Shown piece by piece: positions 7,358 through 16,069 of a stretch of 64,000 nucleotides of DNA; position 1 is the first letter of the stretch; every line of letters starts with the position of its first letter. A model generated the notes under the pieces. The model was not told where the DNA came from and did no database searches. It saw only the letters and a list, made by a program, of their open reading frames with translations. Location: positions 372,001-436,000 of the forward strand of contig NZ_CP011040.1 in assembly GCF_000238255.3 (NCBI RefSeq). Direction: 5' to 3'. The position numbers were made by a program, and so were the translations under genes. Source of the DNA: Pseudoalteromonas spongiae UST010723-006. GTDB taxonomy: Bacteria; Pseudomonadota; Gammaproteobacteria; Enterobacterales; Alteromonadaceae.

Positions 7358-9553
7358 ATGACAACATCCAATTCTTTCTTGCGTTTTAGCAAGTTAAATT
7401 CAATCACCTTTTCTTTGATTGCAGCTTCAAGCTTTGCCACTGTGGCGAATGAAGCAAACGAAACGCAAACAGCTAAAAAAGATATCGAAGCGATTACGGT
7501 AACAGCTACCAAGCGCTCGCAGGTTATTTATGAAGTGCCTATCGCGATGAGTGCGTTTAGTGGCGATAAACTAGCTGAACAAGGTATTTCTGAAATTACT
7601 GATGTAGGTAAATTTGTTCCTAACCTAAATATCACTGGTTTTTCAGCAGGTCATAACTCATCGGCTAACCCGTTTATTCGCGGTATTGGTTTGCAAGATC
7701 ACCTGATCACAACGGATCCTGGTGTAAGTGTTTATGTAGATGGTGTTTATTTAGGTCGCCAAGTAGGTCAAAACTGGAACCTAGCAAACATTGAGCGTAT
7801 TGAGGTATTACGCGGTCCGCAGGGTACGCTTTATGGCCGTAACTCAATTGGCGGTGCGATTAATATCATTACCAAACAAGCAAACAGCGAGTCGGTTACT
7901 AAACTTTCGGCTGAAGTGGGCACGCGCGAACGTGTTAAAGGTGATGTATTTATTAACCGTGGTCTTACTGACAACTTAGCTTTTAACTTTAACGCAGGCT
8001 ACAACCAACGCGGTGGCTTAGGTGAGTTTATTAATTTACCAGAAGCAAAATACGATGTAGGTGAAAACCGCGAGTTCCACGGACGTGTATCGGTTAAGTA
8101 CGATGCAACCGATGATTTAAGCTTTGTGGTAACAGCTGATGCAAATGATGCAGAAGGCGGCCTTCGCCCGTACACGACATTAATTGATGAAATGCCAAAT
8201 GGCGCATATTACACAGGCATGCGTTTTGGCAGCCCAACACCAACGGGTCCATTACGTAACTCTGATGTAGCAGCAGACCCATACGACAACGCAACAGGCT
8301 CGATTGAAGTAACAGAAGTAACCAACAAAGCAAACGGCGTGTCGCTTACCACTAATTACGACATTTCAAACGACCTTGGTGCGAAATTTATTTTAAGCAA
8401 ACGCTCGTCTGAATATAAAGCGGGCCTTGATGATGACAGTACAATTTATGCACTTGATCATTACCCAGAGCGCGGTGAAGCTGACCAAACATCTGTTGAG
8501 CTACAGCTAAATGGTTATTTAGGTCAGTTTGATTTTGTATCGGGCCTATATTGGTTTGAAGAAGAAGGTAGCAACCGTCAAGGTGCTGATTCACGCTTCA
8601 ATGGCGGTGCAAACTTACTTGAGCTAGACCAAACAACAACAAGTAAAGCGGTATTTGTGAATGTTGGCTACGACATGACAGACGATTTACGTGTATCGGG
8701 CGGTTTGCGCTATACCCAAGATGAAAAAGAAGCAACGGCAAACGTAGGTATTGGTCCAACGTATGCGGAAGATGATTGGAGCCAAGTAAGCTACGATTTA
8801 TCGGCTAATTACACCCTTGAAAATGGCTTAAATGTGTACGGTAGCATTCAAAGTGGTTACCAAGGTGGTCAGTTCCCAGCACGTCCTTACTGTTTATTCG
8901 GTGATGCAAGCTGTTTTGTTGCGACTGACAATATTACTGCGGTTAACTACGAAGTGGGTTTAAAAGGTCAAGTTACAAGCAACTTTAGCATGAGTGTTGC
9001 GTTATTTAACACTAACTACGACGACTTACCTTACCAAGTTAGCACGACATCAGAAGGTGGTTTTGATACGCGTAACTTAGTGGTTTCACAAACGTCACGC
9101 GGTATCGAGTGGGAAGGTACCGCTTATATCACTGATAACTTTAGCGTACACACTAGCTTAGGTTATATGGATGTTGATGTTGATGAACAAGACCGTGTGA
9201 AACCTGTTGCACCACTTACACCTGATTTAACGGCGTCAATTAGCCCAAGCTATGAGTTTGCGCTGTCTGATGGGTCAATTATCAATACACGTATTGATTA
9301 CTCTTACCGCAGCGACATGTATGGTGAGCCGAGCTCAGATCCAAATCGTTTAACTGAAGTTGAAGCGCGCAGCCTAGTTAACTTTACCGTGGGTTACTCT
9401 CCGGCAAATGCAAACTGGCGCGTTGACCTATATGGTCGTAACATCTTTGACGAACGTTACGATGATGCGCGTTTAAATACTGGCGATTACGTATTAGTAA
9501 TTAAGAGTAATGACGCAAGCGAATTTGGTGTACGTTACTCAATGACATTCTAA
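7358..9553 (+). CDS. TonB-dependent outer-membrane receptor
   Basis: 731 aa. Signal peptide to about residue 30, a TonB box (EAITVTATKR near 44-53), a plug domain with NPFIRGIG, VYVDGVYLGR and the IERIEVLRGPQGTLYGRNS signature, then a beta-barrel ending in a C-terminal Phe as needed for outer-membrane assembly. It imports a scarce ligand using the proton motive force through TonB. The short plug signature and the absence of siderophore genes nearby leave the ligand open; carbohydrate, peptide and iron chelate are all possible. It is a single gene followed by a strong terminator. Confidence 0.92.
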   Translation: MTTSNSFLRFSKLNSITFSLIAASSFATVANEANETQTAKKDIEAITVTATKRSQVIYEVPIAMSAFSGDKLAEQGISEITDVGKFVPNLNITGFSAGHNSSANPFIRGIGLQDHLITTDPGVSVYVDGVYLGRQVGQNWNLANIERIEVLRGPQGTLYGRNSIGGAINIITKQANSESVTKLSAEVGTRERVKGDVFINRGLTDNLAFNFNAGYNQRGGLGEFINLPEAKYDVGENREFHGRVSVKYDATDDLSFVVTADANDAEGGLRPYTTLIDEMPNGAYYTGMRFGSPTPTGPLRNSDVAADPYDNATGSIEVTEVTNKANGVSLTTNYDISNDLGAKFILSKRSSEYKAGLDDDSTIYALDHYPERGEADQTSVELQLNGYLGQFDFVSGLYWFEEEGSNRQGADSRFNGGANLLELDQTTTSKAVFVNVGYDMTDDLRVSGGLRYTQDEKEATANVGIGPTYAEDDWSQVSYDLSANYTLENGLNVYGSIQSGYQGGQFPARPYCLFGDASCFVATDNITAVNYEVGLKGQVTSNFSMSVALFNTNYDDLPYQVSTTSEGGFDTRNLVVSQTSRGIEWEGTAYITDNFSVHTSLGYMDVDVDEQDRVKPVAPLTPDLTASISPSYEFALSDGSIINTRIDYSYRSDMYGEPSSDPNRLTEVEARSLVNFTVGYSPANANWRVDLYGRNIFDERYDDARLNTGDYVLVIKSNDASEFGVRYSMTF

Positions 9554-9678
9554 TTATTACGTGATTAACCTTTTGGTTAGAAATATTGGTTGTGCTTACG
9601 CTGTAACGCAAACTCGGTAACGGCGCATTGCGAAAAGTACTTCTAACCCAAACCTGAGGTTACGTAAAATGTAAAAAT

Positions 9679-9702
9679 AAAAGGCGCTTAGGCGCCTTTT
9701 TT
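9679..9702 (+). terminator. Rho-independent terminator after TonB receptor
   Basis: AAAAGGCGC at 9679-9687, loop TTAG, GCGCCTTTT at 9692-9700 and a T-run through 9702. It lies 125 bases after the receptor stop. Confidence 0.9.
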
Positions 9703-10374
9703 GTGTTGATACATCAATAAATACACTTAACCACATCATTTAGCTACGCTGTTTAGAGCAGCCGCTTTCGCTTTTATTACAAGCAAAAACAACAGGCATG
9801 GATCAATCAAAATTAACAAGACCTACAGTTACGTACTTTTTGTGATTTGAATAATGCGTGAGTGAATATAAGGGGTTATAAACTAAAGTTCATGTTTACT
9901 TGCTTGAATACATAAACACGCATATGAAATGATTATTTAGCTTATTTACATTTTGTTTACATTTGGGTGTTAATTGATTTGCAAAAAATGGGCGCTGCAT
10001 ATCGCAATATAAATGTGGTTTTCAACTTGATCAGCAATGTAAGGCAAAATCGGGGTTTTTAGTTAACCTTACTGCATCGTAAATTTATAAAGCAAAAGGT
10101 ATTGTTTTTTAAGTTTTTTCACTCATTCTTTTTTATTATTTTAGTTTCTCGGTTACAAACTTTTACAAAGCATAAACTATTTAGAAATAATTACCATTTA
10201 GATTTTTGTATCTAATATTTGTGATTAGTAATCTTATTTAAGTATAAATAATTCATCATGCAACACCCTTTTATCGGTACAAATGTTAATAAAATGAAAA
10301 TGAAGCTTTGATGTGTTTATTTTTTGAGCTAGGTTTTTTAGCAGTACTTAACCCCAAAGCAACAAGGAAACGTC
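9703..10374. other. long AT-rich leader region upstream of the S8 protease
   Basis: 672 bases without a credible ORF on either strand. It is AT-rich, with many T- and A-tracts, as expected for a regulated promoter region. The protease ribosome binding site is AAGGAA just before 10375. No named regulatory motif could be assigned. Confidence 0.4.
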
Positions 10375-12231
10375 ATGTTTAAATATTCAAAAACAATGTT
10401 ACTCATCGCAACGGTGTGTTCTGCTAATTTTGCCCATGCAAATAGCGATAAGTTGATTCAAGTAAATGCCAGTAAACAAGTACCAAACAAGTATGTTGTA
10501 GTATTTAACTCAGTACCAAAAAGTCTAGCGAGTGGCAGTATCGCTGAACAAGCTAAAGAAAATGTCGACAAAATTCGTGGTAAATATGGCGTTAATGCCA
10601 ATAAATTGTTTGGTAATACCCTAAACGGCGCACAGTATACGCTGTCGAAAGGTCAGCTAAAACAGCTATTAAAAGAAGATCTCGTTCAATTTATCGAACC
10701 TGAGCAAATCATCTCGGTTGACCCAATCGTATCTAGCAATGCAAACCAATCAAATGCGATTTGGGGTTTAGATCGCATTGACCAGCGTGATTTACCATTG
10801 GATAGCAATTATTCATACAACTTTGATGGTTCTGGTGTGACTGCTTACGTAATTGATACTGGTGTTCGTAATACTCATAACGAATTTGGTAACCGTGCAA
10901 GCAGTGGTTGGGACTTTGTAGATAATGACTCGGATGCATCTGATTGTAATGGTCATGGTACGCACGTAGCTGGCACCATCGGTGGTCAAAACTATGGTGT
11001 TGCGAAGAACGTTAACATTGTGGGTGTTCGCGTATTAGGCTGTAACGGCTCAGGTAGTACGTCGGGCGTTATTGATGGTATTAACTGGGTGAAAAACAAC
11101 GCTAGCGGCCCGTCGGTTGCGAATATGAGTTTAGGTGGCGGGGCATCATCGGCAATTGACCAAGCGGTTGAGGCGGCAGTGGCTTCGGGCGTAAGCTTTG
11201 TGGTTGCAGCGGGTAATGATAACAGCAATGCCTGTAACTATTCGCCTGCACGTGCAACAACGGCGATTACTGTTGGCTCGACGACGTCAAGTGATAGTCG
11301 TTCAAGTTTCTCAAACTATGGCACATGCTTAGATATTTATGCGCCGGGTTCGAGTATCAAATCAGCGTGGTATAACTCAGACTCATCTGAAAATACTATC
11401 AGTGGTACATCAATGGCATCGCCACATGTTGCGGGTGTGGTGGCACTTTACCTTGATGAAGACAATAGCTTAACGCCAGCGCAAATCGACAGTAAACTCT
11501 CAGCTGGTGCTAGCAAAAACAAAGTATCGGATGCTAAATCGGGTTCACCTAACGAGTTGTTATATGCGCTTGAAGGCACAGTTGACCCAGAGCCGCCGGT
11601 TGTAACAGAATTGATTAAAGATCAAGCCGTATCGGCTGCAGGTGCTGCGGGCAGTGAAACCAGTTATTTTGTTGACGTGCCAGCGGGACAATCGAGTTTA
11701 TCTATTTCACTTTCGGGTGGTCAGGGCGATGCAGATCTCTATGTGAAACAAGGCTCAGCTGCCACCACAGGTAACTATGATTGTCGTCCATATAAAAACG
11801 GCAATAACGAAAGCTGTGAGTTTAATACCCCGGCGGCCGGCAAATATTACGTGATGCTTCAAGGTTACTCTGCATATTCAGGCGCAAGTCTAGTCGCAAC
11901 GTACAGTGCTGATGGTGGTTGTACGGATTGTCTAGATAACGGCGTACCGATGGCAAACTTGTCGGGCGATGCTAACAGTCAAGTATTCTTCAAAATTGAC
12001 GTACCAGCAAACCAAACACTTACGGTAACCACAGCAGATGGTAGCGGCGACGTAGATCTGTACGTGAAAAAAGGTGCTCAACCGACGACAACTGATTATG
12101 AATGTCGTCCTTATCGCTGGGGCAATAATGAGTCATGTAGTCTAAGCAGTGGTGCAACGGGTGGAACCTACCACATCTTACTTAACGCTTATTCTGCGTA
12201 CGCAGGTGTTACGCTAACAGCAAGTTATTAA
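10375..12231 (+). CDS. secreted S8 (subtilisin-like) serine protease with two PPC domains
   Basis: 618 aa. Signal peptide ending near HAN (21-23), an I9 inhibitor propeptide (about 37-117), then the S8 catalytic domain with Asp161 (VIDTGVR), His194 (GHGTHVAG) and Ser346 (GTSMASPH). Two pre-peptidase C-terminal (PPC) domains follow at about 417-510 and 527-618, each with a DADLYVK or DVDLYVK strand and a paired-Cys CRPY...ESC loop. PPC domains are usually removed after secretion. This is the common layout of marine proteases that digest extracellular protein. Monocistronic, with a terminator behind it. Confidence 0.95.
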   Translation: MFKYSKTMLLIATVCSANFAHANSDKLIQVNASKQVPNKYVVVFNSVPKSLASGSIAEQAKENVDKIRGKYGVNANKLFGNTLNGAQYTLSKGQLKQLLKEDLVQFIEPEQIISVDPIVSSNANQSNAIWGLDRIDQRDLPLDSNYSYNFDGSGVTAYVIDTGVRNTHNEFGNRASSGWDFVDNDSDASDCNGHGTHVAGTIGGQNYGVAKNVNIVGVRVLGCNGSGSTSGVIDGINWVKNNASGPSVANMSLGGGASSAIDQAVEAAVASGVSFVVAAGNDNSNACNYSPARATTAITVGSTTSSDSRSSFSNYGTCLDIYAPGSSIKSAWYNSDSSENTISGTSMASPHVAGVVALYLDEDNSLTPAQIDSKLSAGASKNKVSDAKSGSPNELLYALEGTVDPEPPVVTELIKDQAVSAAGAAGSETSYFVDVPAGQSSLSISLSGGQGDADLYVKQGSAATTGNYDCRPYKNGNNESCEFNTPAAGKYYVMLQGYSAYSGASLVATYSADGGCTDCLDNGVPMANLSGDANSQVFFKIDVPANQTLTVTTADGSGDVDLYVKKGAQPTTTDYECRPYRWGNNESCSLSSGATGGTYHILLNAYSAYAGVTLTASY

Positions 12232-12251
12232 ACATTAAGTTCTCTGAAGTT

Positions 12252-12277
12252 AAGCCAGCGTATTCGCTGGCTTTTTT
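12252..12277 (+). terminator. Rho-independent terminator after S8 protease
   Basis: AAGCCAGCG at 12252-12260, loop TATT, CGCTGGCTT at 12265-12273, T-run to 12277. Confidence 0.92.
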
Positions 12278-12415
12278 ATGAGCTGACGTTTTAGATGAAG
12301 ACACTGTAACTGGTTTGTGTTTATCGGAGTATATGAAATAAATAGTTGTTTATATTGTAATTAGCCTTATATCTTGCCAGTATAATTCTCTTCACATTAA
12401 CACGTTACTGTATGG

Positions 12416-12661
12416 ATGCAGATGCCACCGCTTATTAAAAACGCAAAAGCGCCAACACTCGGCTGGGTGATTATCATTATGTTGCTCTTTCTCATTCCCA
12501 CTATTTTATATATTGAAAGCGGCGTTATTCCTGCGGGGCGAAGCGGTGAGGCAATTTTACGAGAAGAGTCTCCGGTATCATTTTGGTTCCATATAATTGG
12601 TGCGAATACGATTTGGCTATTTATGCTTTATCTTTATATAAAAGCACGTAAAAAATCGTAG
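12416..12661 (+). CDS. small membrane protein, 81 aa
   Basis: Two hydrophobic helices (about 17-33 and 56-74) separated by a polar loop, with a basic KARKKS tail that should stay in the cytoplasm. ATG start chosen; the next in-frame Met is two codons on. No recognised family and no clear operon partner: it lies about 100 bases before a binding-protein gene on the same strand. Function unknown. Confidence 0.6.
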   Translation: MQMPPLIKNAKAPTLGWVIIIMLLFLIPTILYIESGVIPAGRSGEAILREESPVSFWFHIIGANTIWLFMLYLYIKARKKS

Positions 12662-12758
12662 ATTTAAATCATCTCAGCTTGCCTATAAAGGCGATTAGGG
12701 TTACCGTTTTGTACCTATTTTGGTTTTTATGGTTCAGGCGTGCTAGCTTGATAAAAAT

Positions 12759-13553
12759 GTGAACACTTCTTTAAAACTGATAGTGTGTATATTGACTGCC
12801 ATGTGCTTGTTGGCTATGCCATGCCAAGCAAAAATGGTGAGCATTGCTATCGGCGAATATCCGCCTTATTCAACCCGTGGCAAAGGTGAGTTTAATTTCG
12901 TACCTGCGGTTATTCGCGCCGCATTTCAAACACAAGGTTATCGCGTAAAATTTAGTTATTTCCCGTGGGGACGCAGTTTTGTAGAAGTGCAAAAAGGCCA
13001 TTTCGATGTCGCTGCCTATTGGTTTTGTACCGAGGAAAAACAACAAGAATTTTATTGCAGTGAAGCACTTTACACCGAAACGACCTACCTTTTTTACAAT
13101 ACCAAAAATCCGCTGGTGGATTGGCAAAACATTGATGATTTGGCAGGCAAATTGATTGGCGTTACAACTGGCTATAGCTATACCAAAGAATTATTAGCCG
13201 CGGGAAATGAATCAAAGCTCACACTCGATTGGCTGAATACCGATAAACAAAATTTAGCGCGATTAATAAAAGGTCGGATTGATGCTTTTCCAATGTCGCT
13301 TATTCCCGCTAACTACATGTTGAAAAAAGAGTTTTCTAAACGTCAACGTAAGCGACTGGCCTATCGCAAAAAACCGCTGCGCAGCGACACCACCCATTTA
13401 CTGTTTAAAAAAGATCGCGAAGCGTCATCCGAGTATCTAAACGCATTTAATAAAGGCTTGGCTGAAATAAAACGAAATGGGGTCTTTGATAAGTTAGTCA
13501 GTCAATTGCCGTCAAACAGCAAACAATCAACTGACAAACAGGGTATGAATTAA
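12759..13553 (+). CDS. periplasmic solute-binding protein, SBP_bac_3 type
   Basis: 264 aa. Signal peptide ending at CQA-K (about residue 24). The start of the mature chain, VSIAIGEYPPYS, and later segments FDVAAYWFCTEEKQQEFYCSE, LIGVTTGYSY and GRIDAFPM follow the two-lobe pattern of amino-acid-type binding proteins. No ABC permease or ATPase lies next to it, so it may be an orphan receptor-type binding protein of the kind common in Alteromonadales. The start is GTG with a weak ribosome site. The ligand is unknown; a small amino-acid-like molecule is the family expectation. Confidence 0.8.
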   Translation: MNTSLKLIVCILTAMCLLAMPCQAKMVSIAIGEYPPYSTRGKGEFNFVPAVIRAAFQTQGYRVKFSYFPWGRSFVEVQKGHFDVAAYWFCTEEKQQEFYCSEALYTETTYLFYNTKNPLVDWQNIDDLAGKLIGVTTGYSYTKELLAAGNESKLTLDWLNTDKQNLARLIKGRIDAFPMSLIPANYMLKKEFSKRQRKRLAYRKKPLRSDTTHLLFKKDREASSEYLNAFNKGLAEIKRNGVFDKLVSQLPSNSKQSTDKQGMN

Positions 13554-13569
13554 ACACTATTTATCGCTG

Positions 13570-13608
13570 TTTGTTATTCAAGCGCGCAGTGCGCCCTTAA
13601 ATAACAAA
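13570..13608. terminator. hairpin between convergent genes
   Basis: TTTGTTATT at 13570-13578 pairs with AATAACAAA at 13600-13608, with a further GC-rich inner helix around GCGCGCAGTGCGC. It sits exactly between two converging genes and may end both transcripts. T-runs are poor. Confidence 0.45.
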
Positions 13609-13618
13609 GCATCACAGT

Positions 13619-14746
13619 TTAGTTCGTTGCAACGAGAGTTGTTGGCTTGGTAGATGGCATATAATCTTGCCACCATGCATGTGTATTTGCCGCTTGTCCG
13701 AGCTGCTGAATTTCACCCACTATTGGCGTGTTTAAACTAACAGCATGCTGTGTTGCTTGGGTTAAGATCCGCTCTAGTGGTTCGTACCATGCGTGAAACG
13801 CTAAGTCGAATGTGCCATTATGGATTGGCGTCATTACCTTGCCGTTTAAATCAAGGTGTGCTTGCAGACTTTGCTCTGGTGTCATGTGCACATCTGGCCA
13901 ATCTTTATCGTAGGCACCGGTTTCAATAAAGGTCATATCAAATGGGCCATAGCGCTCGCCAATGTCTTTAAAGCCAGAGAAATAACCAGAGTCACCGCTA
14001 AAATATAAGGTTTTAGCGTTAGCAGAAATTACCCAAGAACCCCATAAGCTTTTGTTGCCATCATTCAGTGCTCTGCCTGAAAAATGCTTTGTGGGCGTAA
14101 AGGCAATAAAACCGTGTGTCGTTGCTAACTCTTGCCACCAATCAAACTCTTTTACTTTTGTTGGGTTGATCCCCCATTTTGCTAAATCACCCGCAACACC
14201 CATCGGCACTAAAAATTGTTTAGTTTTATCTGCAAGCAGTTTCACACTGTGTTTATCGAGATGATCGTAATGATTATGGGAAATTAGTACTTTATCGATA
14301 GGAGGAAGCGCTTCTATCGAAATTGGTGTTGGGTGAAAACGCTTTGGCCCCATAAATTTAAAGGGTGATGCGCGCTCTGCAAATACAGGGTCGAGTAGCC
14401 AAAATTCACCATATACTTTAAGCAAAATAGATGAGTGACCAAGTTTTACAATATGGATCTCGTTATCGTCCAGCAATTCAAGCTGTTCGCGCGAAACGGT
14501 GTTCATCGGTAGTGACTGTTCTGGTATTGCATTGAGCTTTTTCTCCGTAAAGTAACGGACAAAAATACCGGCAACTTTGCGTAAACTATTAGGCGCCATG
14601 GTGTCGGCGTTATAGAACTTACCATTTTTGTATAGGCTTTGATTGGGCGCTTTTTTCGTGCCCTCAGTTGCTAAGTTATTGTTCACAGTGCAGGCTCCAA
14701 TAAATAAAATAATGAGTAAAAGGCTTAACCACTTAATCGTTTTCAT
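13619..14746 (-). CDS. lipoprotein metallo-beta-lactamase-fold hydrolase (NAPE-PLD/RomA-like)
   Basis: 375 aa. Lipoprotein signal with lipobox IGAC and Cys19. The metal site is HNHYDH at 157-162. Further motifs are GHSSILLK, FWLLDP, YFSGDSGY and PIHNGTFDLAFHAW, which are characteristic of the NAPE-PLD/RomA branch of the MBL fold (Lactamase_B_2). These proteins hydrolyse phosphodiester or related lipids; the bacterial substrates are mostly unknown. It should be anchored in the envelope. It is divergent from a TetR gene, and two repeated boxes lie between them, so repression by TetR is likely. Confidence 0.85.
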   Translation of the reverse strand: MKTIKWLSLLLIILFIGACTVNNNLATEGTKKAPNQSLYKNGKFYNADTMAPNSLRKVAGIFVRYFTEKKLNAIPEQSLPMNTVSREQLELLDDNEIHIVKLGHSSILLKVYGEFWLLDPVFAERASPFKFMGPKRFHPTPISIEALPPIDKVLISHNHYDHLDKHSVKLLADKTKQFLVPMGVAGDLAKWGINPTKVKEFDWWQELATTHGFIAFTPTKHFSGRALNDGNKSLWGSWVISANAKTLYFSGDSGYFSGFKDIGERYGPFDMTFIETGAYDKDWPDVHMTPEQSLQAHLDLNGKVMTPIHNGTFDLAFHAWYEPLERILTQATQHAVSLNTPIVGEIQQLGQAANTHAWWQDYMPSTKPTTLVATN

Positions 14747-14763
14747 CGAGTTTCTCTAAAAAT

Positions 14764-14824
14764 GTAAACTACACGGTGTAGTTTTTCATTAAATGATAAA
14801 AAAGTAAACTGTGTAGTGCAGTAT
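14764..14824. promoter_or_regulatory. two operator-like boxes between the hydrolase and TetR genes
   Basis: AAACTACAC-G-GTGTAGTTT at 14766-14784 is a perfect 19-base palindrome. A second related box starts with the same GTAAACT at 14804 and continues GTGTAGTGCAGT to 14822. The two GTAAACT starts are 40 bases apart, close to four helical turns. This is the pattern expected for a TetR dimer controlling a divergent pair. Confidence 0.75.
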
Positions 14825-14842
14825 TTTTTAATTAAGTTTAAA

Positions 14843-15466
14843 ATGAGCGAGACTGTTAATGAGAAAACTATGAAATTATCTGAGCAAAAACGCGTTCATA
14901 TTCTGGATGCTGCAGAGCAGCTGTTTTTTGAAAATGGGGTAGCGAATACCAGTATGGATGAAGTGGCTAAAACGGCTGCGGTATCTAAACGTACTGTGTA
15001 CAACCATTTTGAAACAAAAGATGCGCTTTTTTACGCCATTATTGAACGCATGATGGGGCAACTTAATAATATTAAAACAGTTATATTTGATGAAAATAAG
15101 TCGCTCAAAGAACAGCTTTTAACTATCGCAGAGCATGAAGTTTCGCTGTTTCGTTCCGACAATTTTTTACGTGTTGCTAAAATCGCTTTTTTGCAAATGT
15201 TGCAAGTGCCCGAATTTGCTAAGCAACTGAGCGCCAATTCAATTGGCTGTATGACGTATTTAGAGCAGTTTTTAACTGATGCAGTGTCAGCACATAAAAT
15301 GCAGGTTGATGACAAAGAACTCGCGGCGAAGCAGTTTGTTTATCAGCTGAAATCTCATATCTTTTATCCACGCTTATACGGTTTCGATGTGCCCAGTGAA
15401 AAACAAGAAGCCTATTTAATTGAACAAACGGTTGAACTGTTTTTAGCGCGTTATGGTTCTTCCTAG
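14843..15466 (+). CDS. TetR-family transcriptional repressor
   Basis: About 207 aa from the ATG at 14843; a start at the ATG at 14870 (MKLSEQKR) is equally possible. A GTG at 14816 is also in frame but lies inside the second operator box and is unlikely. The N-terminal HTH reads VANTSMDEVAKTAAVSKRTVYNHFETKDALF, a classic TetR recognition unit. The C-terminal half is a helical ligand/dimer domain resembling TetR_C_7. Divergent from the MBL lipoprotein, with shared operators; it probably represses both genes until a hydrophobic ligand binds. Confidence 0.88.
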   Translation: MSETVNEKTMKLSEQKRVHILDAAEQLFFENGVANTSMDEVAKTAAVSKRTVYNHFETKDALFYAIIERMMGQLNNIKTVIFDENKSLKEQLLTIAEHEVSLFRSDNFLRVAKIAFLQMLQVPEFAKQLSANSIGCMTYLEQFLTDAVSAHKMQVDDKELAAKQFVYQLKSHIFYPRLYGFDVPSEKQEAYLIEQTVELFLARYGSS

Positions 15467-15563
15467 ACAATATTTATGCGATTTTTTAGCTAAATAAACC
15501 TTTTATTAATGCTGATATCAAAAAAAGATAAATAGACGCTAATCCAATTTCAATTCTGTTGCA

Positions 15564-15569
15564 TATAAT
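15564..15569 (+). promoter_or_regulatory. candidate -10 box for the gene at 15599
   Basis: A perfect TATAAT 30 bases before the GTG start. No good -35 hexamer is seen at the usual distance. Ribosome site AGAGAAG follows. Confidence 0.4.
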
Positions 15570-15598
15570 CGTTAAAAGTTAATTAAGAGAAGTAATAC

Positions 15599-15904
15599 GT
15601 GTCATTAGGTCGCCCTCGCAAGGAAAAAGCACATCCGCAACAGCAGCAATATTTAAAAGCGGTGATCGCCGCGCTGCAAGCTGAGCCCGAGAAACTCAAT
15701 ATCATTAAGCAGAATATTGCGCATTATCAAAGCCAAGCATATTTAAAACGTGGTTTTTTGTGCGCACTGGAGCGAATGGAATGGCTTTTTGAAGCAAACC
15801 TAACCATTGATGAGTTTTGCCAACAAATAATGGCAGATGATTACATTGGTCACCGCATAAGACGTTACCCATTAATCTTTAAAGGGGTATTAGATAAGGC
15901 GTAA
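15599..15904 (+). CDS. hypothetical protein, 101 aa
   Basis: GTG start with AGAGAAG upstream. It begins MSLGRPRKEKAHPQQQQ, a basic segment resembling an AT-hook (GRPRK), followed by a helical region with conserved-looking Trp and Cys residues. No membrane segment. I do not recognise the family. It stands alone between a TetR gene and a convergent dipeptidase gene. DNA binding through the GRPRK motif is only a possibility. Confidence 0.65.
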   Translation: MSLGRPRKEKAHPQQQQYLKAVIAALQAEPEKLNIIKQNIAHYQSQAYLKRGFLCALERMEWLFEANLTIDEFCQQIMADDYIGHRIRRYPLIFKGVLDKA

Positions 15905-16069
15905 ATACGAATGGTATTTGGGTATCAAGGTTATCCCCAGAAATGGTGTGTAAGTCTGTTTAAAAGTGCTACTTTCTAAATGTAATCAAGGTACTAAGGA
16001 ACGTCATACTTTTGTCACAAAGCATAACGTTGCCTCATTATAAATTATGGTTGTTCTAAATTTGGCCGT

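Noticed and set aside
8094-8594. Two minus-strand frames rich in Leu, His and Gln inside the TonB receptor gene
   Set aside because: Antisense shadows of a well-supported coding sequence.
12759-13553. Assignment of the binding protein to a specific amino-acid ABC transporter
   Set aside because: No permease or ATPase gene nearby and the ligand pocket cannot be read from the sequence by eye.
14816-14842. GTG start for the TetR gene inside the operator
   Set aside because: It lies within the repeated operator box; ATG at 14843 or 14870 is more plausible.
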